DNA of 24,670 nt, from positions 1-24,670 of the forward strand of contig DAOPZJ010000039.1 in the NCBI GenBank assembly GCA_035353335.1, written 5' to 3'. Shown piece after piece: positions 14,607-22,469 of the stretch. The translations under genes were made by a program, and so were the position numbers. The notes beneath the pieces are model-generated. The model was not told where the DNA came from. It saw only the letters and a list, made by a program, of their open reading frames with translations, and did not search any database. How positions within the stretch are numbered: the stretch's first letter is position 1; every line of letters starts with the position of its first letter. Source of the stretch: Oscillospiraceae bacterium. Lineage in GTDB: Bacteria; Bacillota; Clostridia; Oscillospirales; JAKOTC01.

Positions 14607-15678
14607 CTGCTTCACACTCCAGGTCATTTTGGCCTTCCAAAGCTTTGCTCCATTTTTGGAGGATCTTTTCCGCATTAAATGTCTTTGCGCTTTCCGCGGC
14701 ATTTGAGCTGAATCTCCGGCGCAATTCGCCGTCACCGAGCAGTTTTTTGATTGCCGCAGTCATTGCATCTTCGTCTCCGACCGGAACCAAAAGCCCGTTT
14801 TCTCCGCTTCGGATCACCTCATCCGAACCGGCGCAGTCGGTCGAGATTACCGGAAGACCTATTGTCATGGCTTCCAACAAAGCGTTTGAAAGCCCCTCAT
14901 AATGGGACGATAATACGAACAGCTTCGCGTCAGCTATATGCGCGTGAACATCCGGCACATTTCCGGGCAGAACAACATATTCCGTTAAGCCGCAGTTCTC
15001 AATCTGCTGTTCTAATTCACCGCGCAGATTTCCTTCGCCGTATATAAAGAGCTTGCAATCCGGAAAATCCGTATGTACTTTCGCAAACGCGTTGATCAGC
15101 ATCCGGTAATTTTTTTGAGTCATCAATCGTCCGGCGGAGACAATTTTATTTTCTTTCTTTTCTGCCGCATACTCGCTTACCCGAATCGGGTTGCCGATGA
15201 TGATGCCTTTATCGGCAATTTGCTTTTTAAAATAACGTTTTGCCCGTTCCGTTTGAAAGACAATGCCGCTTGCTTCCGGATACAACAAATTGACCGCAAG
15301 TCTGACCAAACCGCTTCTACCGTCTTTGACCGGGTCATTTCGCTCCGAGACGATCACTCTCTGCCTGAGCCCTTTTGCGGCGAGCAGAACGAGAATGTTG
15401 ATACGAGCAACGAATGATAAAACTACATTCGGTTTTTCAATACGCATATGCTTCCGGAGTCCCCAAATCCAAACCGGTACCCTTCCGATTCTGGACCCGC
15501 TTCCGGAGAGATCAATAAGTTTAACAGAGGGATTCAGCGGATATCCGCATTCGCCGTTTAACAGCGTTATAATGCTGACGTCCCAACCCTTAGCCGCGTA
15601 ATGATCGGCAAGAATCGAAACCACACGCTCCGCACCGCCCCGGCGCATGCTCCCGAGAATAAAAAAGACTTTCTTCAT
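14515..15678 (-). CDS. GT4 family glycosyltransferase
   Basis: This 387-residue GT-B transferase starts with F-F-I-L-G-S-M-R-R-G-G-A-E-R, the sugar-nucleotide transferase entry motif. The C-terminal lobe has A-G-R-L-M-T-Q-K-N and the E-x7-E region H-Y-E-G-L-S-N-A-L-L-E-A-M. It likely acts on a membrane-linked glycan acceptor in the cytoplasm. The start overlaps the previous GT4 stop by four bases (ATGA), so the two are co-translated. The end is odd: the last 37 residues run over the ATP-grasp gene and look unlike a GT4 tail. One extra A in the AAAA run (minus strand, 14627-14630) would end it at TGA 14624-14626, just before the ATP-grasp binding site. A lost stop by deletion, or a sequence error, is possible. 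Confidence 0.88.
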   Translation of the reverse strand: MKKVFFILGSMRRGGAERVVSILADHYAAKGWDVSIITLLNGECGYPLNPSVKLIDLSGSGSRIGRVPVWIWGLRKHMRIEKPNVVLSFVARINILVLLAAKGLRQRVIVSERNDPVKDGRSGLVRLAVNLLYPEASGIVFQTERAKRYFKKQIADKGIIIGNPIRVSEYAAEKKENKIVSAGRLMTQKNYRMLINAFAKVHTDFPDCKLFIYGEGNLRGELEQQIENCGLTEYVVLPGNVPDVHAHIADAKLFVLSSHYEGLSNALLEAMTIGLPVISTDCAGSDEVIRSGENGLLVPVGDEDAMTAAIKKLLGDGELRRRFSSNAAESAKTFNAEKILQKWSKALEGQNDLECEADEIRDLRQTDRNAAPADQMVGKNRLPVSHG

Positions 15679-16844
15679 ATCTTTTTATAAATCTCCCGCA
15701 TCTTTGTCCTGACCGCATCGCTGGAGAAGAATTTGGCTCTTTCCGCGTTGAATGCCCCGAAACTTTCTCTCAGTGCCGGATCATTATTTAATATTTTCAG
15801 CCTCTCCGCGAACGCTGAGACATCCCTCGGAGGACACAAAAACCCACCTTTCCCATCGACGATCAAGTCTCTGTTTCCCCGGATATCGGAACAAAGAATC
15901 GGCAGCCCGGAAGTCATTGCCTCCATCAAAGACAGTGAAAGCCCTTCCCGAAACGACGGAAAGCAAAACAAATCAACACAACAAAACAGCGCGGAAATAT
16001 CATTTCTGTATCCAAGGAAATGCACACGTTCCGCGATACCGAATTTTTTAGATAATTTATACAGTCGTTGTTCCTCTCTGCCGAAACCCGCCAATATGTA
16101 ATGAATATCACTATTATTTTTATGAATAGCTTTTATGATGGTCTTTTGGTTTTTATTTTTATTGAGCTCGCCAACCGTTATTGCCGATAAAGCATCATTC
16201 GGAATACCGAGTTCGGCTCGAAGTTTGTCGGGAGAACCTTTAATTTCGGAAAACTTCAGAAGATCAACGCCAACGCCCTGCACATAGACAGTATCTTTGG
16301 AGCGGAGATGCTTCTTCGCAAAGAGAAAATCTTCCTGATTGATGGTGATCAAGAGGTCGGTAAATAAGGAACAAAGCCGCTCGATCGGGTAATAAAGCAG
16401 CCAGCAGCTCAATGGAGCGCCCTTATAAAAATGAAAACCGTGCGCCGTATAAATCAGTTCTGCGCCATCCTTTTCCCTGATTTTACGCGCGCAGAGCCGT
16501 GCCAAAACGCCGCCGATCGGGGAATGGCAATGGATGAGTTTATAGTGATTTTCGACGTAAATTTTTCGAAACATCCTGCAGGATTTAATAATGCTTCCGA
16601 CAGCGGATAAATTCCTCGGAATCGGAATGTCGAAGACTTTGATGCCCAGAGAAATTAATTTCTCTTTAAATTCGCTGACACGTTCCCGGCTGGTGATATT
16701 GCCCGCTTGAAAATTTGCCGCTACATGGACTTCATATCCCATGGATTGCAAAATTTCGATGTTATTCATGTTGAATAAATCGATCATGGAAGCAACGGAA
16801 GCCGTCATCAGCATTTTTGGTTTTTGAGCATCTGCAAAATCCAT
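15675..16844 (-). CDS. GT4 family glycosyltransferase (EpsD-like)
   Basis: This 389-residue GT-B transferase is the first gene of the minus-strand glycan operon. It has the N-terminal lobe marker I-H-C-H-S-P-I-G-G-V-L-A-R with Y-T-A-H-G-F-H-F-Y-K-G, typical of EpsD-like exopolysaccharide transferases. The C-terminal lobe has V-G-E-L-N-K-N-K-N-Q-K and F-R-E-G-L-S-L-S-L-M-E-A-M, with the E-x7-E pair. The frame is open to 16925, but AAGGGG seven bases before ATG 16844 decides the start. Another GT4 gene follows with a four-base overlap. The sugar donor cannot be read from sequence. Confidence 0.88.
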   Translation of the reverse strand: MDFADAQKPKMLMTASVASMIDLFNMNNIEILQSMGYEVHVAANFQAGNITSRERVSEFKEKLISLGIKVFDIPIPRNLSAVGSIIKSCRMFRKIYVENHYKLIHCHSPIGGVLARLCARKIREKDGAELIYTAHGFHFYKGAPLSCWLLYYPIERLCSLFTDLLITINQEDFLFAKKHLRSKDTVYVQGVGVDLLKFSEIKGSPDKLRAELGIPNDALSAITVGELNKNKNQKTIIKAIHKNNSDIHYILAGFGREEQRLYKLSKKFGIAERVHFLGYRNDISALFCCVDLFCFPSFREGLSLSLMEAMTSGLPILCSDIRGNRDLIVDGKGGFLCPPRDVSAFAERLKILNNDPALRESFGAFNAERAKFFSSDAVRTKMREIYKKI

Positions 16845-16938
16845 GACTGCGCCCCTTACAAAACAGAGATTATATTTTTCTCTACTTAATTGGAAAGAAT
16901 CCGACACACCGGAAACCTTTGACAAGCTGATTTTCTAT

Positions 16939-16967
16939 ATTATACGACAGTTTTCGCGGAATGTCCA
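16939..16967 (-). promoter_or_regulatory. Promoter of the GT4-GT4-ATP-grasp operon
   Basis: On the minus strand a -35 box TGGACA (16962-16967) and a perfect -10 box TATAAT (16939-16944) are separated by 17 bases. The expected start near 16932 gives a leader of about 88 bases before ATG 16844. Confidence 0.78.
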
Positions 16968-16999
16968 CATATATCATAGAACCACTTCTTTGCTATAAA

Positions 17000-17038
17000 A
17001 ATTCCCGGTTGAATGAGATTGAATCCAAACCGGGAATT
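17000..17038 (-). terminator. Terminator of msrAB
   Basis: Eleven-base perfect arms (17000-17010 and 17028-17038, AATTCCCGGTT and its complement) enclose a 17-base loop. On the minus strand the stem runs into a TTTT tail. It lies 18 bases after the msrAB stop and just before the glycan operon promoter on the same strand, separating the two units. Confidence 0.8.
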
Positions 17039-17056
17039 ATATTTCGAAACGTCGAA

Positions 17057-18010
17057 TCATTCATTTACGTAATCTGTCAAATATCCGTAGCCCTCATTTT
17101 CCATGTCTTCTTTGGGGACAAACCGCAGAGAAGCACTGTTGATACAGTAACGTAAACCTCCTCTTTCTTTCGGGCCGTCGCTGAACACATGCCCGAGATG
17201 TGCGTCTCCGATCCGGCTGCGCACCTCGGTGCGCACCATTCCATGGGTCGTGTCGGATCTTTCCCGCACGACGTTCGGGTCTATAGGCTTTGAAAACGCA
17301 GGCCAGCCGCAGCCCGATTCAAATTTGTCGCTTGATGAAAACAACGGCTCTCCGCTCGTGATATCGACATAGATCCCTGCGCGGTATTGGTCATGAAACT
17401 CATTGTGAAACGGCGGTTCGGTCGCGCTTTTCTGCGTGACCATAAACTGCATCTCAGTCAGATTCTTATGCAATACTTCTGCATCCGGTGTTGAATAACC
17501 CGCCGGATTCACCACAGCTTTTGCGGCTTTTTCGAACTTCTCCGGTTTGATGTGGCAGTACCCGCCGGGGTTCTTGTCAAGATATTTTTGATGATTGTCC
17601 TCAGCAAAATAGAAGTTCTCAAGCGGTTTCACCTCAATCGCAACCGGCTTTTCCAGCCGTTTTTGCAGTTTTAAAATCGACTGTTTGATCACCTGAAAAT
17701 CGGCTTCGTCGATATAATAAATCCCCGTGCGGTACTGTGTTCCGACGTCATTTCCCTGCCGGTTTACTGAGGTCGGATCAATTGCCGAATAGTAGAGCTC
17801 GAGTAAAAAGCCCAGCGAGACAATTTTCGGGTCGTAAACCACTTTCACTGTCTCGGCGTGCCCGGTGTCATTATAGCAAACCTCCTGATAAGTGGGATTC
17901 GTTGTCTTGCCGTTTGCGTAACCGACCTCGGTTGCCTGTACCCCGCGCACCGATGCGATATACTTCTCCATGCCCCAAAAACAACCGCCCGCCAGATAAA
18001 TCTCCGCCAT
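17057..18010 (-). CDS. msrAB: Fused peptide methionine sulfoxide reductase MsrA-MsrB
   Basis: This 317-residue protein repairs oxidised methionine. The MsrA part (about 1-155) holds the catalytic motif G-G-C10-F-W-G and reduces the S-form. The MsrB part (about 180-317) holds C234-G-W-P-A-F and the catalytic R-Y-C289-I-N-S and reduces the R-form. The zinc-binding CxxC pairs of some MsrB proteins are absent, as in many fused forms. No signal peptide is present, so it is cytoplasmic. The frame is open to 18064, but GGAGGA four bases before ATG 18010 and a -10 box at 18065-18070 support the shorter start. Electrons probably come from thioredoxin; a trxA gene lies about 5.5 kb away. Confidence 0.95.
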   Translation of the reverse strand: MAEIYLAGGCFWGMEKYIASVRGVQATEVGYANGKTTNPTYQEVCYNDTGHAETVKVVYDPKIVSLGFLLELYYSAIDPTSVNRQGNDVGTQYRTGIYYIDEADFQVIKQSILKLQKRLEKPVAIEVKPLENFYFAEDNHQKYLDKNPGGYCHIKPEKFEKAAKAVVNPAGYSTPDAEVLHKNLTEMQFMVTQKSATEPPFHNEFHDQYRAGIYVDITSGEPLFSSSDKFESGCGWPAFSKPIDPNVVRERSDTTHGMVRTEVRSRIGDAHLGHVFSDGPKERGGLRYCINSASLRFVPKEDMENEGYGYLTDYVNE

Positions 18011-18064
18011 ATAGTCCTCCGAAATATTTTTAATGACATCAGACAACAGAATGAATACGTCCAT

Positions 18065-18070
18065 ATTATA
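18065..18070 (-). promoter_or_regulatory. -10 box for msrAB with weak -35
   Basis: A perfect TATAAT lies on the minus strand 54 bases before the msrAB ATG. The best -35 is only TTCGCA-like with 19-base spacing, so it may need an activator, or msrAB may also be read from the alpha-galactosidase promoter upstream. Confidence 0.45.
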
Positions 18071-18106
18071 CCCGCATAAAACGGATTTTGCGAAACCGCC
18101 CGGTCT

Positions 18107-20158
18107 TTATTGCCTTTTACTGTACCTTGCAAAAATAAACGAAGCGGGCTTTTCCAGTTTCACTTTGATACCCCCGTCAACTTTTTCAATCGTGCCGTTT
18201 CCGTTGGTATAGAGCACTTTCAATTCCGTTCCCGCACTCTCCATTGGGTAAAAATGCGTCGTTTCCGGAGAAAACTCACGGAACAAGAGCAAATAGCCGC
18301 CGTCTGCGCAGTCGACGTCAAAGCCGGTATTGCTCATACCATCGGGCAATTCGCCAATCGGGCGGACGTTTCCGACTGCCATCCGCTCACGGTGCTGCTT
18401 GTAAACCCGTACGATGTCGGAAAGCAGCACCGCGTCACTGTCAGTCAGATGGCTCATCTCCATCCAAAACAACGGGCAGGCGGCCATCGAGCAGGCAAAT
18501 ACCGTGTCCATCGGCCATAATGCCGGGCGCAGCGGGTCGGGTTCGCCGTACCGCTCGTTATATAACTTTTCATTGCGGCGCATGTTCAACAATTCGAACT
18601 GGCACTTGCCGACCGGGATGTATTTTGCCAGCTCCCAGACGTTTTTGAGCGTGTAATGCGGATAATAGTTCGTCGAATCGGTATAGCGGTTCTCGATGAA
18701 CAAGCTGCCGTATTCCTTTTGATACAAGTGGCCGAGGCGAACTTGCGCGGTGATGTCCATATTGAACCAGACCTTGCCGCCGCTCTCTTTGGTGACTTTG
18801 CGCATCATCTTGAGCAGGTTGATTTCGCTTTGCTTGCTTCTTAAAACGATGCCATCCAGCTTGAAAAACCGCGCGTCGTATTTGCGGTGCAAATCTAATA
18901 ATACTTCGGCATCTTTTTCCCACAGTTCATAATCGCTGACAAGATCGGGTGAAAACCATAAACCCAGCTGCAAATTTTTATCTTTGATCGCTTTTGCGAT
19001 GACTTCCAACCCACCCGGAAATTTTTCGACATTCGGCTTCCAGAAATCCGGGTCATTGTCGTAATAACCGCCGCTCCAGAGCTTGTTTTTCACCAAAATC
19101 GAGTTCGCCGTCTTGCCCTTCTGCCAGCCGTCGTCAATCTGCACCACGTCTATGCCGATCTGCGCGGCGCGCTCGATTTCGCCGAGCATAAACGATTCGC
19201 AGACCGCCGCATCCTGACTGCGGTCGCCCCAGGTGTTGCTCATCATATAAAGCCCGCGGGTCTCGAGGCCGCGATACTGCGCGCGATAAAGCTTTTTATA
19301 TTCGTCGTTCAGCGTCTTTGCCTCACCGACGCCCACGGAGGCCTGATATAACGGGATCTCGTCGCCTTCCGGAAGATTGGCGTAATCGACGCCGCTGCCC
19401 ATTAAAAAGGCGTAGTGGCCGTTGTAGGTGTGCAGGTCTTCTTTAGTTTTCGCCAAATGCCCCGCCGGACAAGGCGCTTCTTTCACGAGCAGTATCCCGC
19501 GCCCGTGAATATAATCGTCGAACAAAAAGAAATGGCCTTGAAAGGGCTGTTCCCACATCAGATAAGGGATTTCGGTGCTCTCCTCGACAAAATTGTTGTG
19601 GTGGTCGGAGACGTCGATTAAGCGCGCGCGGGTCAGGCGGGTGTGGCGGCTGTTCAGCCGGACGGCCTCAATCGTGTCGGGCGGCGGAATCAAAATACCC
19701 TGATTCGCCGACTCTTTTTTGCCCAACGTGACGTTCTCAATCCCCTCGCTGACCGTGATCTTGTCCTCGGTTTTGCCCAACGCGACATTTCCGCTGACCG
19801 CAATCGACAACCTCGTCGTAACAAAAGCGATGCCGGGGAAAATCACATTCTGCCAGTTGACCGTGACGTTTTCCGCTTCAAAAACCGTCTCCATGACGAG
19901 TCCGGTATGCGAAAGCCCCAAACAGTCATCGGTGAAGCAGTGAAAAGACACCTTGCACTTGCCAAAATCCAGCACGGGCAGGCAAAACGCCGCCGTCGGA
20001 ACGGCAGGCGAACTCCACCGATATCCGCTTTGCTTGTCTTCTATAAAATCGGTCACGGGCACATTGCCGTAAAAAACGACCTTGCGCGCAATCATGTCGT
20101 TTTCAATGATAAACCCGTCATCCGTTTTGGTCACTTTACAGTCCTGATAATCCCACAT
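18107..20158 (-). CDS. GH36-like alpha-galactosidase family glycoside hydrolase
   Basis: This 683-residue protein has an N-terminal beta-sandwich region (to about 290) and a TIM barrel with clan GH-D features. Visible are M-S-N-T-W-G-D (306-312), D-V-V-Q-I-D342-D343-G-W, L-G-L-W-F-S-P (398-404) and F-F-K-L-D435-G-I, where D435 sits at the nucleophile position. The acid/base Asp is less certain; D494 in E-N-R-Y-T-D is a candidate. A beta-rich C-terminal domain follows. No signal peptide is seen, so it probably cleaves imported alpha-galactosides in the cytoplasm. The K-L-D-G motif departs from the K-W-D-x-N of classical GH36, so substrate is open. No sugar transporter or regulator is adjacent. 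GAGG ten bases before ATG 20158 sets the start. Confidence 0.78.
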   Translation of the reverse strand: MWDYQDCKVTKTDDGFIIENDMIARKVVFYGNVPVTDFIEDKQSGYRWSSPAVPTAAFCLPVLDFGKCKVSFHCFTDDCLGLSHTGLVMETVFEAENVTVNWQNVIFPGIAFVTTRLSIAVSGNVALGKTEDKITVSEGIENVTLGKKESANQGILIPPPDTIEAVRLNSRHTRLTRARLIDVSDHHNNFVEESTEIPYLMWEQPFQGHFFLFDDYIHGRGILLVKEAPCPAGHLAKTKEDLHTYNGHYAFLMGSGVDYANLPEGDEIPLYQASVGVGEAKTLNDEYKKLYRAQYRGLETRGLYMMSNTWGDRSQDAAVCESFMLGEIERAAQIGIDVVQIDDGWQKGKTANSILVKNKLWSGGYYDNDPDFWKPNVEKFPGGLEVIAKAIKDKNLQLGLWFSPDLVSDYELWEKDAEVLLDLHRKYDARFFKLDGIVLRSKQSEINLLKMMRKVTKESGGKVWFNMDITAQVRLGHLYQKEYGSLFIENRYTDSTNYYPHYTLKNVWELAKYIPVGKCQFELLNMRRNEKLYNERYGEPDPLRPALWPMDTVFACSMAACPLFWMEMSHLTDSDAVLLSDIVRVYKQHRERMAVGNVRPIGELPDGMSNTGFDVDCADGGYLLLFREFSPETTHFYPMESAGTELKVLYTNGNGTIEKVDGGIKVKLEKPASFIFARYSKRQ

Positions 20159-20202
20159 GTCAAAAATGCCTCGCCTTTCGGTGTGTCTATTTGTTTATAG
20201 TT

Positions 20203-20231
20203 ATCATAACAATAATTCTCTCATTATTCAA
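20203..20231 (-). promoter_or_regulatory. Promoter of the alpha-galactosidase-like gene
   Basis: On the minus strand TTGAAT (20226-20231) and TATGAT (20203-20208) are separated by 17 bases. It faces away from the plus-strand promoter at 20263-20291 with 31 bases between, so a shared regulator could act on both. Confidence 0.6.
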
Positions 20232-20262
20232 GAAAAAATTCTAATTATCGCCTTTATATGAA

Positions 20263-20291
20263 TTTACAATTGAACTTATTTGGTATAAAAT
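20263..20291 (+). promoter_or_regulatory. Promoter of the GyrI-like gene
   Basis: TTTACA (20263-20268) and TAAAAT (20286-20291) are separated by 17 bases. A start near 20298 removes the GGAAAG site at 20293-20298 from the message, which favours ATG 20326 over ATG 20308 as the start of the gene. Confidence 0.6.
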
Positions 20292-20325
20292 TGGAAAGAT
20301 AAAAAACATGAACGGAGAAAAATTG

Positions 20326-20829
20326 ATGAGTAATCCTGCATTCGTAACCTTTCAAACACACCAAGACGCATTTTCTTTTCTCGGCGTCGAGAATGTCGTG
20401 ACCGAATCTTCGGATTTCGGTTATTTCTGGGATCACTTTTTCAAAATAGGCGGATATGAAAAAATCATTCCGTATGCAACAGACCCCAAACCGATTAACG
20501 TGTGGTATACGAACCATGCGGGCGAAAAAATCTATTTTCAGGGTTTAAAGGTCGGCAGCGTTGACAACGTGCCCGAGGGTTATTCCCTTGTAAATTTCCC
20601 CGCGGGCGATTTTCTTGTCGTCACCCATGAATGGCTCCCCACGCATGACGAAGCTATCCGTTACGGCATCGCAGCCGGCTGGAAATATGAAAAAACCGTG
20701 CAGATGCCGGACGGATATGCGCGGTATGACGGGCCCGGCAGTCCGATCACCATCATCGAAAAAGAAAACATGGATACTCCCGACGGCAGCCGATATGAGT
20801 TTTGGGTGCCGATCAAGAAAATTGATTAG
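20326..20829 (+). CDS. GyrI-like / AraC effector-binding-type small-molecule-binding protein
   Basis: This 167-residue protein looks like a stand-alone ligand-binding domain of the GyrI-like/SOUL fold. It has a V-P-E-G-Y block, a central F-P-A-G-D-F-L-V-V-T-H-E-W strand and a C-terminal Y-E-F-W-V-P-I-K-K end, which is the typical last strand of this family. No DNA-binding domain is present. Such proteins bind or hydrolyse small molecules, or inhibit gyrase; the function here is unknown. CGGAG (20312-20316) lies nine bases before ATG 20326, while an in-frame ATG at 20308 lies too close to the expected transcript start. It is followed by the GNAT gene after 24 bases. Confidence 0.72.
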   Translation: MSNPAFVTFQTHQDAFSFLGVENVVTESSDFGYFWDHFFKIGGYEKIIPYATDPKPINVWYTNHAGEKIYFQGLKVGSVDNVPEGYSLVNFPAGDFLVVTHEWLPTHDEAIRYGIAAGWKYEKTVQMPDGYARYDGPGSPITIIEKENMDTPDGSRYEFWVPIKKID

Positions 20830-20853
20830 GTTGCCCGACAGATAACAGAAAAG

Positions 20854-21417
20854 ATGATAAAAAAGACGACAACCTCAGGGCTTGTGATTTACATAAGACC
20901 CGAAACGCCGGACGAGCATGAGCAGGTTAACCAATTGATTTACACGGTATTTACCGAGAGTTACGATGTCAAGACCGGCACATTCATGCTTGATTATTTT
21001 AAAGCGGAGCGGGAAAAAGCCACCTTTATCCCCGAGCTTTCGCTCGTCGCTTTGCTCGAAGACGGCAAAATCGTCGGGCAGGTGACGCTGTATGAGACCG
21101 ACATCATCACCCCCACGGGCAAAAACACACAGCTTGTGCTCTCCCAGAGCGCCGTTTTGCCCGAATACAAAATGCGCGGCATTATGAGAGAGCTGGTCAC
21201 AACCGCATTCAGCAAGGCAAAAGAAATGGGCTATAAAGCCGTATTCTTAGGCGGAAACCCCGCTCTTTACGGCCGATTCGGGTTTGAACCGTCGTATCAT
21301 TACGGCATTTTTCACAAAAACCGAAAGCAATGGGGGGACGAGGGGTTCTTGGTCTGCAAATTAGTCCCCGACGCGTTGGAGGGCATTACAGGCACAACTA
21401 ATTATTACGGCGGCTAA
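20854..21417 (+). CDS. GNAT family N-acetyltransferase (YhbS-like)
   Basis: This 187-residue protein shows the GNAT fold. It has an N-terminal I-R-P-E-T-P-D-E-H-E with N-Q-L-I-Y, and strand four L-S-Q-S-A-V-L-P-E-Y. The acetyl-CoA loop K-M-R-G-I-M-R-E-L follows, and then G-Y-K-A-V-F-L-G-G-N-P-A-L-Y-G-R-F-G-F-E-P, typical of the YhbS group. The acetyl-CoA loop is slightly unusual (M-R-G-I-M in place of R-G-x-G). The acetyl acceptor is unknown. It has only a weak binding site and is probably coupled to the GyrI-like gene 24 bases upstream. Confidence 0.85.
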   Translation: MIKKTTTSGLVIYIRPETPDEHEQVNQLIYTVFTESYDVKTGTFMLDYFKAEREKATFIPELSLVALLEDGKIVGQVTLYETDIITPTGKNTQLVLSQSAVLPEYKMRGIMRELVTTAFSKAKEMGYKAVFLGGNPALYGRFGFEPSYHYGIFHKNRKQWGDEGFLVCKLVPDALEGITGTTNYYGG

Positions 21418-21475
21418 AACAGGATATATTACAATTTACAACCGCCGTACGATTTATAACTGGAGTGTAAAAAAT

Positions 21476-22300
21476 ATGGATATAAAAATCCTTTCTACCT
21501 TTGATAATGTAAAAGAGTATTTAGAAGCGGCTGAGCGGAAAGACTCCGACCAACAAGAGCTGTGGCAGAAATATATGATAGACCCGTTTTGGCCGGAAAT
21601 TTCGCAGTGGGCTCCGTTTGATATGAGTTACATGAAGCCGAAAAATATAACGAATATCGCAAAGTTAAAAGAACAGCTTTCGCTCTTATCCGCTGTTTCT
21701 GTTGAGGAATTATCCGGCAAGTTTACCAAGATCACAAAGGCGCTCCCGAAAGATGACGATGACCCGATGATTGTGGCCTTATACCCGCTATGCGACAGCA
21801 ACACCATCGTAAAAGAACGGCAAAACGGGGTTGTGGGCGCATGCGTATTCGGCAACATCATTATCAATATCAATCCCCTTGCAAGGGACTGGCAGGATTG
21901 GATTTCTTATGTTTTTGCGCATGAATATCACCATTGCGTTTGGGGGCATACCTGGTTCGTTTTAAAGGGCGGGCAAGGTCTTGAGGGCTCATTTCTGGAA
22001 TATATGCTGAATGAAGGTCAAGCCGACGTGTTTGCCAAGCATTTATTCCCGCATCTGACCCCTCAGTGGAACCAATCACTTGATAAAAATACAGAAATGC
22101 AATTTTGGGAAAAGATAAAACCGATCCTTTTCAGCAAAGACCCGCAAATACATTCAAAGTATATGTTTGGTGATGAAAGCGAAGGGTTGCCGTGGTGTAT
22201 CGGTTATTCTTTCGGCAAAGCGATTGTTGAAAATTATTTACATAAACAACCTGATATCACGTTTTCGGACTTAATCGGCGTCCCGCCAATGAGATTTTAA
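21476..22300 (+). CDS. DUF2268-type putative zinc protease
   Basis: This 274-residue protein carries a zinc-metallopeptidase motif H149-E-Y-H-H153 and a downstream acidic L-N-E180-G-Q-A-D-V-F-A, the pattern of DUF2268 predicted zinc proteases. The likely ligands are H149, H153 and E180, with E150 as the catalytic base. There is no signal peptide or membrane segment, so it should act in the cytoplasm. The C-terminal L-I-G-V-P-P-M-R-F is slightly shorter than I would expect. GGAG at 21462-21465, ten bases before the ATG, sets the start. It is 58 bases after the GNAT gene and before a strong terminator. Its substrates are unknown. Confidence 0.8.
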   Translation: MDIKILSTFDNVKEYLEAAERKDSDQQELWQKYMIDPFWPEISQWAPFDMSYMKPKNITNIAKLKEQLSLLSAVSVEELSGKFTKITKALPKDDDDPMIVALYPLCDSNTIVKERQNGVVGACVFGNIIININPLARDWQDWISYVFAHEYHHCVWGHTWFVLKGGQGLEGSFLEYMLNEGQADVFAKHLFPHLTPQWNQSLDKNTEMQFWEKIKPILFSKDPQIHSKYMFGDESEGLPWCIGYSFGKAIVENYLHKQPDITFSDLIGVPPMRF

Positions 22301-22325
22301 AAATAAGCCGTTTTAAACTTTAATT

Positions 22326-22374
22326 CTGTCAGAGCCGCAGCACCTGCTTCCGCTGAGCGGCTATTTTCGGACAG
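22326..22374 (+). other. Nested inverted repeats after the DUF2268 gene
   Basis: AGCCGC (22333-22338) pairs with GCGGCT (22357-22362), inside an outer pair CTGTC (22326-22330) and GACAG (22370-22374). No T run follows. It may be part of the mRNA 3' end or a decayed terminator; no known RNA class is recognised. Confidence 0.3.
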
Positions 22375-22427
22375 ATCACCATATATACTCAAAGATCGAT
22401 GAACCGCAATTGAAATACAAAAATAAC

Positions 22428-22461
22428 AAGCCCCCGCAGAAAATCTGCGGGGGCTTTTTTT
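22428..22461. terminator. Very strong terminator between DUF2268 and lipoprotein genes
   Basis: Thirteen-base perfect arms (AAGCCCCCGCAGA 22428-22440 and its complement 22444-22456) with an AAA loop run into seven Ts on the plus strand (22455-22461). On the minus strand the tail is GTTATTTTT, so it can also end the convergent lipoprotein transcript, whose stop codon is only 9 bases away. Confidence 0.93.
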
Positions 22462-22469
22462 AGAAATGA

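Noticed and set aside
13668..14678. Overlapping plus-strand open frames opposite the ATP-grasp gene
   Set aside because: No recognisable domains, no binding sites, Arg/Pro-rich compositions typical of antisense frames.
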